A program made the position numbers and the translations under genes. From contig NC_067200.1 in NCBI RefSeq assembly GCF_000699445.3, forward strand, positions 7,190,450-7,254,449: a stretch of DNA of 64,000 nt. Direction: 5' to 3'. Shown here one piece after another: positions 14,901 to 30,600 of this stretch (positions are counted from its first letter, which is position 1; the number at the start of each line of letters is the position of its first letter). This stretch comes from Schistosoma haematobium. Taxonomy: Eukaryota > Platyhelminthes > Trematoda > Strigeidida > Schistosomatidae. Under the pieces are notes generated by a model that did no database searches, was not told the DNA's origin, and saw only the letters and a program-made list of their open reading frames with translations.

Positions 14901-15545
14901 GATCGCTTAGAGCTTGTAGGTATCAGTGTCAAGATTAGACTTGATAGTTTCAATTAAACTCAGCATTAGGTAGAACAAATGACTTACATTAAGTCAAAAA
15001 AAGGCAGAAATACAATTTTGTAAGATGGTGGAGTAGATTTGTAGCTCAGATGGATGATTTATGTGGAGTTACATTCGTTGAGCTGGACGTTTTGGTTGCG
15101 GAGCTTTCATTGTTCTTCTGAACAATCTCTCTCTCTCTGTGAAGTTTATATTGAACGCCTACTGGTTAAAATATTTTCAGCATTTCCCCATCTTTTGAAG
15201 AATTCTTGAAGGCTACCAACACAGTCTAAAAAGGACAGCTTGATTATAGAGAGATATAAAAAAATTTAATATATGAAGTAGAAAATTATTCCTATGTCTT
15301 TGTGTACTCTTGACAATTTGTTTACAATCAAATGAACTTAAAATGAAATCGGATTATTATTGATTGTTTCATCAATCTAGAAATATATGACCGTAAATCA
15401 CAGTGCGTGATGATCACTTGATGTTGATCGGGTAGATCATATTTCTGAAAAGATTTTATCTTTAGTTCTAAAGTTTCAACTCTATACTCCATGAATTGTT
15501 TCTCCATAGACGTTGAAAGATTACTGCTACGATATACCTTCCTCC

Positions 15546-15603
<58 letters not shown>

Positions 15604-18600
15604 TTTATGTTATTTTCCTTTCCATCTCTTTCTCTAATTCAACAGAATGTTTCAAGTGGAATTACTAATAATAATACTGATAATAATCGTAATTTTTGTG
15701 AGACATTATCATTCAGTATTTGGGATTTAGAAAAAAGGGTGAACACCACATCATCTGTTAATACTACTACTAATGATAATGATCATTTCGGAAGTAGCAT
15801 ATCTGATATGTCGTCTGAATTAGCTTATCCATCAGAAGTAATAATTAATACTCAATTGGGTATACATTGTCAATTAACGATATATTTAGTTCTGTGGAAT
15901 ACAGTCGATGGTTTATTAGGATTAAATCGTATTACCCCATGGTTAATGAAAATCAAGGTAATATTTATTTTCAATTTTTAATTGATAATTAAATAATAAT
16001 TTCTTTTCTTAATATCTGTCTTTATCGTTGTAACTGTGCATTTGTGTATGTGTATATATTTGGGTCTTCAAAATATATCTTTTGCCTGAGTATTATTTAT
16101 GTTCCATATCTGTACACGATGCCCAAAGATTATGCCTTGCAGTTAGTTAGGTTTTCATTGATTGAAGAATGAGTAACCCATAAGTTCATTTCCTCTGATA
16201 GCCTATGAAATTTTACCACGTTTATTTTGTGACCATATTCTGTTTATAAACATTATGTTCTGTCACAATTCATTTATCTAGCGGTCTTGTTTTTTGATGT
16301 GGAGATTTAAGTCAATAATGCAGTCTCATAAGTAGTCACCATTTGGCTACACTTCATATTATTACGTTCATATTACATCCTACGCATTGAGTTTAACAAT
16401 CGAAAATTCACTTATCGATCGTTAAAAAGCTGCCTTCGCAACAATCTTTTTTATTACGTACCTCTATATTGTGTGATGATATTTTCGCATTGGGGTTTTA
16501 AAGCATAACTAAGACATAAGATTTCGTTTTTAGGATCTCACATCAACGGTCATGCTAAGTTTAAAGTCCAAAATTAGTCAAAAGTGAAACGTTTGACAAA
16601 ATGATTTTTCTCTTAGTGAAAACTTAACATTAATATTAGGAAATTACAAACCTCGAAATGTGAAGTGTCCAATCACTATGCCGATCATATTGAATAGATT
16701 AGCATAATCTAAACAAAAATGGTTTCTTTCAATTAACCAATAGGCAATAAATCTTAGTAGCTACGTAAAATTAATAAAAAGCATACGACTTTATCTAATG
16801 AAATTATCAATGATTAACGAAAATCGTTTAAGAATAATATTTCAACAAGTACCATCATGAAAATATACTTAAATATTAAAAAAGGAATACATCGCTAAGT
16901 AGTTTACTATTTTAACAATTAAGTACTTACCACCACATCTGATAGTCCTTGTTACCTCCTTGATCTTTCTACCCACTTTCGTGCAGAGAATAACTTGTCT
17001 AATCTAGATTAAGACCTTGACGCGATAGGATGACCGACTTAACCTTGAAGCTAGTATGCGTGAGTTCGAAGTGAGATCAACTACTTGGAGTAGAGAGACG
17101 AAAACTATACTATCACGTGATTGGCTGACAAGCACATGAGTAAGAGAAGACAAGTCAACTGGAACACTACACGATTTATTCTCAATTCCGATATGGTTCC
17201 CGATTCCAGATCAGTGTAAAAAGATACATGATGAATAAATAAATGGGTAACCAGACCACAAAGCACAAGAATTAGGAAAATACAATTGTCGAAAACTGGA
17301 GATTAGCTTATAAAATAGAGTAGAAAATATTACGTTTGAATTACAATAACTTTGGAACAAAAAAGGCTATGGCAGTGAATCATATATGAAACGAAAGCTT
17401 ATGATCTACAGAATAGACTAGAGACAAAAATAAATGTTACTATTTTACAAGGTTTGAGTTAGATGAAATAACGTATCCCCCAAAATAGCTTCCATAGTTT
17501 GTCAAGGCTTCTTGTTTCTCTATTATAAATAGGAACTTCCGTCTAAATTTGATCGAATAGTTTCACAGTATTTGTGCGCCAAGGTACTGTGAGACATTAA
17601 AGAGGAAGAATGTATTTGTAAAATCTCAGCGAATGAATTTTGAATTAAATCCAACATTTCCTTGAAAAAGCTTGGACCAGATTTCCAGGAGAAACTTCAA
17701 AATTCATTCTCTGAGATTTTACAAATACATTTTTCCTCTTTAATGTTTCTTGTTTCTTTGTTCACATCAATCCTGTAGACTCGATTTCCGCTAAGCCCAT
17801 CGATACTCACTACTGATGAATTTGATTTTTTTTTGTTGTTGAGTGAAATACTGATCTAATACTTTGAAATATGATCTAACTAATATCAATCCAGAATGTA
17901 GACCATAAAAAAAGATTATAACAAGCATATATTTCTGCACATTTAACTGAATTACCTTAATTATTATTTCTTCTTCCTTGTTCTTTTCTTTAACAGTCAA
18001 TTAGTCCAAATTGTCCAATCATATTAATCGGTACCTATTCTGATTACCTTTTAAATCTAAACCAAACTATAACTACTGATAATTCGTCTTCAATTAATAT
18101 CAGTAGTATGAATAAATCAACAAATTCCAAGCATAATAATAATAATAATCCTAAATTTCATTTCAATCTAATGGATAACATTGTTCGTAGTAGATTTTTT
18201 ACAAATTCCGATTTAAACGCATATGGATTACCATATTTGTACAATTATATGTTTATAAATTTATCCAATATGAATATTAACCATTCAGAAAGATTACAAA
18301 ACAGTATTTATGAATTAGCTACATTAATTTATAATGCTGCTTATCATGTCAGTATAACAAGTAGGTTTATATATATGATGAATTAATGATTTGTTATTTA
18401 TTATATTAGTGTAGAGTAATATTGTAGTTCAGCAACGTAGATGATCTATGTCGAAATGATTGGAGGCCTACTCGAGTTAGACGTGAATGCTGTGACAAAC
18501 TACCTAACGTCGAAGTCACACCTCGTGGTCAACACCTTACGTGGACTACCCCATTGACGTATCAAGGTACCATAGATGCTTTGAAGACTGTACAACACAG

Positions 18601-21600
18601 AGGAGGTTATTACAGAAATATATTAGTTAAAGTAGATACAAGCGAAAGTAAGACCACTGCCGCATGGGCCAGTCCATGGCATACGATTAACTGATGCGCG
18701 TTGGTTGTCCTTGACCTTGACGAGGGTCGATGATTTGCTCGATATTCAATGACCCAACTGCCGGATGATTTGGCTAGGGCTTAGTGACATTTTACTGGTC
18801 CTACAATATATTTGTAAAATCTCAGCGAAAGGATTTGAAGTAAATCCAACGTTTCACCTGGCAATTTGGTAGAAGCTTTTCCAAGGGATTTCATTTCTTG
18901 GAAGGACACAACGTCCAAGGTGTAAAATGACAACGACCATCTGCTTACAATATAGCAAGTGATTAGACATAAACTTCCTTGTTTGGATTAAGGTGTTTTT
19001 ATCACTCATGTCCAACAACCACGGTTAAAGAGGAAGAATCTATTTGTAATTGAAAGTTTATGTTATTTTTAAAGTCGAATCATTTGCGTGACGCACATGT
19101 ATTTGGTGCCTTCTTGTACCAATGTGCTTCTGCTTTTTTAATAAATAGTAAGTTGGAAGAAACGAGGAGAGACCAAGTCGAAACGTGACTTCAGTCCATG
19201 AGGCTATCAACCATGTTGATAGATATAGACAACTTGGTTGAGTTTACGATATAACTACGATCGGTGGTTGCAGATGTTGGATGATATGACTCAGAATCGA
19301 ATGAAAATGTATTCACTTCTTTTCTTTCCACTATCTCTTTATATATATCTTTTCATCATGCTTTCTCTCTCAAGTTTATTCTCACTACTTAGTCTTTCTC
19401 ATTATCATTGCTAGTAGATTATTCCATCCTGTCGTGCTAATGTGGTATGGTAACTTTGACTAACACACGTATATGCCATGCTCTACGTTACTTTTACGTG
19501 ACCGACACTTCTAAATAATATCAGCTAGTGAACCATTGAACCACTGGAAAACTAGTTTAACGGAATCGAAATAACATTCTCATTGCATGATCTGAAGCTA
19601 ATTTTAACGAAAAATAAGTAATGTTGCGTATGCATAATATCAATATGTTCTAAATTAGGGTCATTACACATAATGAAATTTATATTCAGTTCTTACAAAA
19701 CAATACAAACTACTTTAAAAGTTTATAGTTGCACTGTGAACCTTCATCAATTAATATGATTAGAACTTGAGAAACTTAGGCATGGTCAACTCCTACTTTA
19801 CAGGAATTGAAAGTAAAACAGAAACGGGTTAACTTAAAAATGTCATCAGTCCATGAATTCTTCGGCTATTGATCTGTACGATGTTTGTAGGTGTTGATTA
19901 TGACTGACTAATTCAATTCATTTTTCATAATATCATTTCTTTCTTTCTATCATATCTATCAATAATAGATCGTACAGCTGATGTATTGTTGCCGAATATA
20001 TCTATTGCTCCAAGTTTATCTCAATCATTTTTACAATTATCAATACCAAAATTATATCACTTAGCTGAAAGTATAACGCAGCAATTAACTATTGAAATGT
20101 TGAATGCACAATTACCACCAATTATGGAAGTTGATAAATTTATGTAAGTTTCCTTTGAAAGAATAATACTTTCATTATTTGCAAAGATGGATAGTGGTTA
20201 GCAGTGAAAACTAAGACGCTCGTTTGGTCTTATTTGAGAATCGTCAGCTGAATGTACCTGCATCTAAGAGTTGATGTTCACTCTGGGACTCAAAACCAGT
20301 ACCGTTCGCTTCAAGCGCCATCGCGTTATCTACTAAGCTATTGAGTCCTGACAGCCACTTGCTTGTGCAATGGGCTGAAGTTTGAATTTACATGGTATTG
20401 TTTGTTTCAATCTTCCCATTGATGTTTAGGTCTTGAGTTTGAGTCCCAGAGTAAACATCAACTCTGAGATGTAGGTACATCCAGCTGATGAGTCCTAAAT
20501 AGGATGAAACGCGTTTCCTCAATTCCATTGCTAGGCGCTATCCATCTCTGCATGTAATGCTTGTGAATTAAGGCTATATCGAGGCGATACACACAGTATG
20601 AACATATGCCAATAAGCGACCGATCAATGGCAGTCCTAAACATCAATGGGAAGATTCAAGTATACAATATCAAGTGAACTTTGTTTATTTGATTATTTAT
20701 TGACTTAAACGTCTATTTCTTTAATGATTAAATTAGATATTTAATAATATAAATTTGTTTAAATTTGAATAAACAGTTTCATGAAAGTTCCACGCCAATT
20801 ACTTGAAAGGCATCATTTTTTGAAATAATCTCACTAATTGAAATTTAACTAATTACAATGTTTTGCCTTTCAAAATTGATAATCTTTATTTTGATTATTC
20901 GCTTGAAAAACTTCAGTCCAGTGTACCCTACGTAATTTTGTATTGTTTTGAATACGAAATTAATAACAAGAAATTGTTTTTCTGAACACATTAAGTACAT
21001 ATTTGTCCTAGATCATGGTTTAAATTTGAAGAAGGGGACATTAATTTTTAAATTTACACTACGGACTGATCTTAGTTTTATAATAATTGAAAATCCGTCT
21101 ACGTTGAACTACTATTTTGTTCTAGATAGTAACTTTCAAGTAGTGCATATCTACGATCCCATCAGGAATTGTATCCAGGACCATAGAGTCTTGCTATGAG
21201 CACTTAACCTTTAGATCATTGAACCCGGAACTGTTAGTTTACCTCTTCAACTTTAGTCAGTAGGCAATGCTCACACTCAGTATAATTGAAATCCACCAGT
21301 CATAGCTTCTCATTAGAACTTCTTTTACCATCTCTCGAAATCAATCCTTAGTACATACATGCTTATTGATCAATCTAGAAGACTTATGACAGTTTTCATA
21401 TTTTATAATCTATATTGAGAAGTTGTCGCATAATCGTTTGATCCCTCGTATATAGGATTATTTCATTGAAGTCTATTCACCTTACTCACTTATTCGTCTC
21501 TTTGTTCTCTTTTCTTTTTCCTTTCAAAAAGTTGAGAATGTCTTTTTATTGTTTTGTTTTTCTTCATTATTTTCATTAGATTCGAATTGAATAAATGTCT

Positions 21601-24600
21601 TTCTAATTTACTGCCTCATCCGATAAGAGTTTGTTTTTCATCGAGTAATGTTAATAATAATAGTAATAATAACAGTAATAATAATAACAATGGTAGTGCT
21701 CCGGTTGAGTTATTGTCCACATCGTCGTCGTCATCATCATCACCATCGTCATCTTCATTATATGCAACTTCTTGTATACATGGATTTTATACTTATTCTG
21801 ATATAAAAAGTATATTATTATTTCTAAATCATATTGGTACAATTCTTTATTTTAGTCATCATAAATTATTAAAAAATTATGTATTTTTATCACCTCAATG
21901 GTTATTGAATACTTTATTAAAATTAATGATTAATATACATAATAAACAATTATGCGGTATGTTTAAAAATTATTGTACATTGAAAACAGAATGGATGAAT
22001 ACTAACAACATAAAACGACAATATCGTAATGAATCGGTAAAATCATCACCAGATATTAGTCGGTTACAGTATCAAGTTAACAATGATAATGATAGTAAAC
22101 CTATTAAATCTACTTATAATATTCATTTGAAACGTAATTCAGGTATGTTCATCGGAAACATTTTATTTTTGAAGTTTTTATGCATTAAATTATACTACTA
22201 TATCCTATAATAAGTAGTGCATTAGCAATAATTAGCATGAAATCAACATCGTTGAATATAATTACAGTTATTGAATACATTACTTCTGGTCTATTCTTTA
22301 CTGTATTAAAGTTTCTTTTTCTTGGTGTACTAATATTAAATGTTCTAACAGTAAATAATGCAAATTTACCTCAGTTCCTACGTTACTTATGATTGTCTTA
22401 ACTCTTAATCTATTGTTTATTGTATTTTTAGAATCATTAAAAAAAACGAGTTTCGTTTAAGCATAGCTAATCGTTGTTATTAATCTTAAGATAAAATGTT
22501 TGTAACCTACCCAAATCGAGGTCCACTCATCGACTTAGAATACGCAGACGACACAGTCCTGTTTGGTGAAGACGATGATAAAATGCAGAGTCTTCTGGCA
22601 GCACTAAGCAACAATGCCAGAATGTTTGGAATGCGCTTCTCTCCCTCTAAATGCAAGTTGTTGCTTCAGGACTGGCCTGCATCAACACCTTAACTAAGGA
22701 TAGGGAGTAAAGAAATTGAACGCGATGACAACACTTCTTTTGGACTTTTGATCAGCCCTAATGGGTTGGTGTCTGACGAAATCTCTACACGGATCCGAAA
22801 AGCTCGTTTGGCTTTTGCCAACTTACGTCACCTATGGCGAAGGCGAGATATCCGTCTATCAATAAAAGGACGAGTATACTGCGCGGCAGTCCGTTCTGTT
22901 TTAATTTACGGCAGCGAAACATGGCCATTAAGAGTAGAAGACACTCGTAAGCTATTAGTATTTGACCACAGATGCCTTAGAAATATTGCTGGCATCTGCT
23001 GAGATCACCGAGTAAGTGATAGTGAGGTTAGAAACCGGGTATTAGGGAATGATGGTAAATCAGTTGATGAGGTTATGAATCTTCATCGACTGAGATGGTT
23101 GGGCCACGTGTTGCGTATGCCCGAACACCGATTACCACGACGTGCAATGCTAACCGGTGCTGGAGATGATTGGAAGAGGATTAGGGGCGGCCAAACGAGA
23201 ACGTGGCATTAGTGCTTGAAGTCACTAACTTCTAGTTTGAGCCATGTTGGTAGATTCAGACTACTTGGTTGGGGTCCGCGTGAATATCGTAACCAATGGT
23301 TGGAGAGTCTTGGTGACATGGCTTAGAATCGATCACAATGGCGTCGGTGTATACACTGTCTGTCTTCCTTCAAAGTAAGAGATTAAAATCGCTTCATATC
23401 TTTCTTTCTACGAACCAATTCTTTCTTCCCGTACTATATCCTTATTGCAATCTTTTATATATTAGCACTTCTGAATTAACTACTTTTATGAATCCGGTGT
23501 TCATCTTGTTGTGCTAATGCGGTATGGAACTTGGACCGATGCATATATGTGCCTGGCCCTACTTTGTAGCTGACTGACTGACTGACCCAAGTCGATAGTC
23601 AGTCAAAAATAATCAGCGTTAAAATTAGCAAGAATATATGTTAGCTCAAATTGTCATTTCATATTATTACGACAAGATGAAATTAATCTGATGAATGGTT
23701 AAACAATTAAAATAATATACAAACAATGATAATAAGAATAAGCTTATAATGAACAGAATGAAAAGGTATGTAAGAAGAAATACTGAAACTATGATCTAAA
23801 GAAAGATACATAGTGAACACATCTGAATCATTATGATTGATTCCTAACCATGTTACCTAACGTATTCAACTGTTAATTGTATTTACTACCACTTGAACTC
23901 TAACTACTAATTTTCTTCCAATTTACTTCTAAACCAACAAACCACCTGTTGATATAGGTTGTGGTTAGACATAACCTAACATATAACTTAATTAAGTCAG
24001 TCAATGAAGATATACAATCTGAGAAATCGATTTACCGTTTTTGTCTTATCTCAACATTGGTTTGTTTTGGTTATTCCATGTCTGCTTTCCTCTTCATATT
24101 ATTAAAGCTATTCCACAATACTCAACACAGTGGTTAGATGATATCTATGAATACATATCGTTGTTTGAATATATAAACTTGTAATAAATATGTTGTATAG
24201 TAGTCGAAATTAATTGGATATAATAAAATAGTTATTTTGTAGAATGTATCAAAAAAAGACCATTATCATCTTTTGGTGGAGTTTTGTTCTCTGAGCTGGA
24301 TGGTTTGGTCGTGGAACTTTCATCGTTCTTCTGAACGACATCATCAGCACAAACTTCAGATAGAAGTGAAGTTTGTGCTGATGATGTCGTTCAGAAGAAC
24401 GATGAAAGTTCCACGACCAAACCATCCAGCTCAGAGAACAAAACTCCACCAAAATCATCCACCTGAGCTACAAATCTCCACCACCATTATCATCAGTAAG
24501 AAATCGGGTTTATGATCCATGTTGAAATGTATTATGTTTTTTATAATCTTGATCATGATTAAAGCTTAATAATTCATCATTAATAAATGTCTATTCAATT

Positions 24601-27600
24601 CGTCAATACAGTTTGACTATTGAATAACTATCGATTATACTAACAGATTGGTTTTGAGACATTAGATAAATATTGCAAACCTCATGCAGTATAAATCCCT
24701 TTCAGAAAATAATATGTACTCTCACAAGTTTCATATCTAAAACATTTTAAATTCATTTGGTATTATTTATTTAAATCTTCCCATCAATGTTTAGGACTGC
24801 AATTGATCAGTCTCTTATTGGTATGTGTGCGGAATGCCTCGATATAACCTTAATTCACAATCATTATAAGCAAAGATGGTTAGTTACTGGCTGGCAGTGG
24901 AATTCAGGACGTGCGTTTCGTCCTGTTTACATAAATACATTCGTTAGCTGGGTGCACCTGCGTCCGAGAGTTGATGTTCATTTTAGTATGGAACTCAATA
25001 ATCCACATCCATAATCCTCTCAAAGATCAAACCCAAAACCTTTAGATCTTACTGTGATGAATTAGACTTAGTGGCCTAAAGATTAAGCGCTCATCGTGAG
25101 ACGTGGAGATGTTGGATTTGACTCCTAGTGGAGTAATTTATTCAGACTTCTCTAAAGGGTTCTATACTAGGATGGAACATTTGTCCAGTGTCTCCTGGTT
25201 TTCAATTGTTATTCGTGTTGTGTTAATAAATTAATAAACGAGATGTTTTATTATTCATTTGACTAACTTTACATAATAACGGACTGTTTGACTCGAATAG
25301 TTTAATATCAGTGCTTTCATTTGTCCATCTATAAAAGTATCCGCCTTTAGAATAACAATGGAGAAGTTACAATTCAATTATCCTTCTTAATAGTTATAAA
25401 ATAATGCAATAAATAATATCATTCATAGAATCACTTTTGATATGATGGATTGTATTTTGCTCATTCTTAAATAGTATTATTTATCTGGTCAACATGGATT
25501 ATAACCAAACTATATTATTGATAACATCTTAATTAAAATCCAACTATTCTATATTTTCTCTTTTACATTTCTCTTACATTTTCTATGTAGCTGTTATCAA
25601 TTCGTCTTACTTAACTGATTTAATTAATTATTTCATGAGAACTATGAAAACAATCAATGATAATACTAGCCATGTCCACATGACCAACATTCATGATGTA
25701 CCATTGGAGGAAATTTTTCTAGGATTATTTAAACAGTTTGGTTTAATAGTATCCATTATTAGTAATGATGATTTAAAATGTCAAAAAGTTGATAACTTGA
25801 GAATGAGAAAAACTAGAAAGCATTTGTTATTACTACCATCATTATTAGCTGCGCGTTGTTTTCAACCAGGACGTTTACATTCTTATTTACAACCAGCAGT
25901 GATTAGATATGAGGTAAAGTTGTTTGATTTGATCCTTTTCTTTTAAAGATCAATTCCCATGGCTTATTTTATCTTAGTATACTGTGCTTTGTGAAAATTG
26001 AAAAAAATTTCATAATTTGAATTATGAACTGATTTTAGCTAGAATATAGTTGTAAACATTGAAGCATTGGACAGCTGTTTCGTCCTCAGAAGTATGCATT
26101 CATTATGTTGCATCCGAGAATTGAAACTAGGATCTTCGGTTTCGCGCGCAGATGCCGTCCATGTTTTTAATGGTGATCTAGCTAAGATTAGTTCGTGTTT
26201 AGAATTACGAAACCTCTACAATGTAAATAAATCTTCCCACAGTAATAAGTGTACGGTTATTATTGAATAACTTCAAGATACAACTAGGATCCTACTAAGT
26301 AGCCGTGACCACTGGTTAGTTCAATCCGTGTCGAGTGTGAGTGATGTATCGACTGCAGGAAGTCGTGCAATATCATGAGTCATTTGAACTTCGTAATTAA
26401 CAATTTTATATGTCGGTTTATTGGTCTAGGTGTTAGGCGTTTGCGTGAAGAAACAAGAATCTTGAGTTCGATCTCCTGATGCAGCGTCCTGGGTGGAGAC
26501 TGCATAGGAGTCCACTTTAGTTACTAACATTGAATAACAATCATTTTCAAACTATTTTAAACTGTTTCTTATATTACTTTTCAAATGATTTTAGTAGTTC
26601 AGATTTTCCCTCGCAAATATATAAAGTGTGTCATTATTACGATTGTTATATGGAATTTTCTCTGTAAAGAGTTTTGTTTTTAAAATAATTCGTAAAATAA
26701 TCTCAAACCACGGAGGAATGAAGGGATATTTCGTTCTTGGATAGGCATCTTCAGCAGAGCCCACTTGTGGTTCTACGTAGAACTGAACACATTCTCTTTT
26801 TGTCTTGCCGGCCTCTGAGTTATGGAGTTCAAAGATACCCATTTTCGACTTTTAATAGTTCGCTACTCAAACCGACAAACATCTTGTTCTGTTAATTGAT
26901 AACGGCTGTCTTCTCAACACGTTACACATGTGCTAATAACAATTTATTACAAAAATTCGGTAATCTGTCTCTAAATCAGTCACTAAAGTGTACAGGATTA
27001 TTTACTTCACTTTATACATGTTAGATGAATCCCCAAATTGTTTTTTCCTAATGTTATCCTTAATTTTTATGAGGTGAAAGCTTGTTTTTGTTTTCATGTA
27101 TCTTCTTTTTAGTTGATACCTTCTTTGAAAAGAATAGTAACTAGAGATGCACAATTTTAGGATGGTTACGATTGGAACCTGTTAAAAGGCTCATTGTATC
27201 ATATTGTCAAATAACTTATTTATATGATAAGAAATATATCTTTGATTTCATTCAAAGTCTCTACATCGCGTAATGCTATCTTTAATTGTACTGTATAGAT
27301 ACACTACTTCATAAAATATAAAATCGATTCTATTTATACTTAACCGTAGAGGAGGACAGTCATTTTTATATGTACACATTATATAAGGAGAAGATTTATT
27401 CTTTTCGGTTGATTATGTCACAACCAATGCTAGTTAGTCAAAATTATAAATGTTTGCTAGTTTTAAAGTAACGTTTCATTTACGTTATAGAGTTTCTACC
27501 TATTGCATCTGTCAAATGATGGAAACTTAGACATTAGCTAGATATACAGAATATAAAACATTCTGCACTCAAACTTAACAAAACTGACACAAATTCTTGA

Positions 27601-30600
27601 TCCATATTCACATTGTTTTCAAAGTATTTTTATTTTAAAAATTTCTAGATAAATTTCTCGAAGAGGTTATTTTAAAAAACAGAGAACTGCTTAAAATATT
27701 TTGTCTAATTAGCGTTCTTCTGAAACTACCAAGAGAACTTCTTTAGTTTCCCCATTGTTTGTTGTTTATTCCCAGTCTAATTTTATTAAGCTTCTGGTGG
27801 TCGGGAGGCAACTAGATGTTAGTGTATGTTTAAGGGTTTAAATACAAAGCATATCAGTGATTTCTTAACTTTATTTTGAACAAAACCCAGTTTTTATCCC
27901 ATTACCACTATTATTGTTATTGATTATTATTATCAGGAGAACTACATATCTATGAAACAAGGTTCATGTCTTCGTTCTCAATCACTTAGTGTTTCAACTT
28001 ATCGACCGAGGTATACCGTACACCAAAAGCAGTCGAAATCGCGACCTATAAATAATGTGAATACAGTTGAAAGTGGTAATAATAATAATAACAATGAAAA
28101 GGCGAATCATCCTAGATTATCGCAGTTTTTAAGTTGGCGTGTTCAAACTTCGGTCAATAAAGAAATTGTGCGATTATATGCTGTTACCTATATACCATTT
28201 GGATTTTGGACAGAATTAAATACAAGGTTATTAAATGATTTAAGTCTACATGAAATTTGTGGGTATGTTGCTTATTTATTTAGCGATAATTAACTTATAT
28301 ATATGAGATGAAGTCTTAATCAAAGTAATTTGTTTACTGCAATGGTGATTATTTCATGTGTTTAGCATTTGGATATCAACTATTGTACTGTTAATAATCA
28401 ATATATTTTTTATTATATCCCAATGTGTAGGAAATTGTATTTCTGACGTTTCGTAACTCAAAGTTAGCCACTTCCTCGGTGATTTATCTACTCTGAAGAG
28501 GTGACTTACATTAAGTCACAAAACGTCATAAATAAAAATTTACTACTCATTTGGATATAACAAAAAATAGATTTATATTATTAACTCCCTACCCAATGCT
28601 CAATTTATTTGAAACTATCAAGACCAATCTTGGTATTAATATCTATTGCTCTATTACTTCGATATTTTATTCTTTCTGTGTATTAGTTTTCCTAATATAT
28701 TCTTGAAATGAACATTTTTATATGGAAAGTATTTCTTTAAAAGAAATAATATACTTAAAGTTGTAGCTTTATACTCTCATAGAATTGTATGTCGAATTAA
28801 TCTTGATTGTTGTTTACATAATATGTTCTTGATTATACTCTAAATAAAATGTAAATCAGTATAGAAGCAATATTCACTCTCTCAAATCAAAGCAACACTA
28901 TCACGAAAACGTCAGTATATTTTGCTATTAGTCGATTTTCTACAACAAAGGACAAACTAATGCAACATGTATAATAAGAAAATGTAAAATTATACAAGGT
29001 TCACAGTTTACTTGGTCACAGTAAACTGTTAATATGAGAAATCAAATATTAATATCCGTTAACGTGTATTCACTATAATATGAAACAGGGTATCAGTCAT
29101 TGATCTATTCATTGTAGTTGAATACCAACTTACTTTAGTTTTTTATTCAAGGCTTTACGAAAATTGCCTTAAAATGATTTCTAACACCGAGTCACTTAGT
29201 AAAATAACCTTACCGCAGTTTGATGAAGAGAACTCGATAGTAACGCTACAAGCTATATATTACAATGTGATGGTTACTGTTTAGTGATAGGTTGTTAGCA
29301 TAAGCAACTAGGCTTACTGATTATTTAGTTTAATAAATTTAATCAATTTGAAGTGTTGTTAAAGTTGTATGCTTACCTCGCTAAGAGATACGTCTTCTTA
29401 GAATACCTGGATTTGTTACCTCAGTACATGAAGGACAAATGTTTGAGATCGGTTATACATGTGCTTTCTGTAGATAGTTTTAGATTTATTAACTCTATCC
29501 CTGTGAGACTCTTCCACCGATGATGAATATATATGGATCAAGTTGAGGTGTACTATTCTGGTGCTTCTAATCTTATTATATTCCAGTTAACCTATGTCGT
29601 ATGGTACGAGTCCAAGAAAAAAGTTGCTCAGGCATTATATTCCTCGACTCAGTCGTCACGATATTCAAGCTGGACTACCACGTCAAGGTATAAGTGGTGT
29701 TACAAACGAAAAATCAGATTGGGAAGACCAATTTATTGTTTAGCTCAAATTTACAGTGTCTTCCTAAATTATGGAAACCATACATTAAATCCTTCATTTC
29801 CATATCTTTCATTTATCCTGTACATACTACTTCACTCTTCAAACTGAGTTGTTATTCCAATTTCTTCCCATTTTTCTTTCTATTCTCTTCAGTCCAATCT
29901 TCTCAATCTTCTTCTGGTAGGCAGTCCACTTCTGATTGGCATTACATACTACTTATATCTGTGAACATAAGTAGCATACATCATAGATGTAGTCGAAATT
30001 GAAGTAAATACTTATTATTCAGCTTATCTTTCAAAGATTGTATATAAAGGTGACTTTTGTTAGATTTCGATGTATAATGTAATAAATTTCTCACAATTGA
30101 TTGATCACTGAGTGGTGGTCAATGTCATGCGTGTCTAGTCCTTATTAGTGCAAATTAAATGCTATCGACCATGTTGCAATGTGGCCACCAGTCTAGGTGA
30201 CTCGACACTCTGTGCACTATGTTGAGATTAGATTGTGGTTGTAGGTAGTTGGCAGGAAATTCTGGACCCGAGTTTCGTGCTACTTGGCACTCGTCAGCAA
30301 GGTGTACCTGTAATCTTGAGGGAACTGATGCTCCCTGACGGAATCGATCCCTTGTCACCCAGCTTCACAGTCAGAGACGTTAGCACTGAGCTATCCGAGC
30401 CGTGACCGACCTCCTGTAGAACTGAGATGTAATCCCGATTGATTGACCACTGGGTGTTGATCAATGTCATGTGTGTTAAGTCCTTATTAGTGCGGATCGA
30501 ATCCTATCGACCAAGTTGCAGTATGGTTGACACGGGATCGAATCCGTCAGGGAGCATCAGTTCCCTTAAGATTACAGGTACACCTTGCTGACGAGTGTCA

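Noticed and set aside
24249..24515. Near-identical small proteins on both strands ([18 protein letters not shown])
   Set aside because: They exist only because the DNA is a perfect palindrome; no coding evidence.
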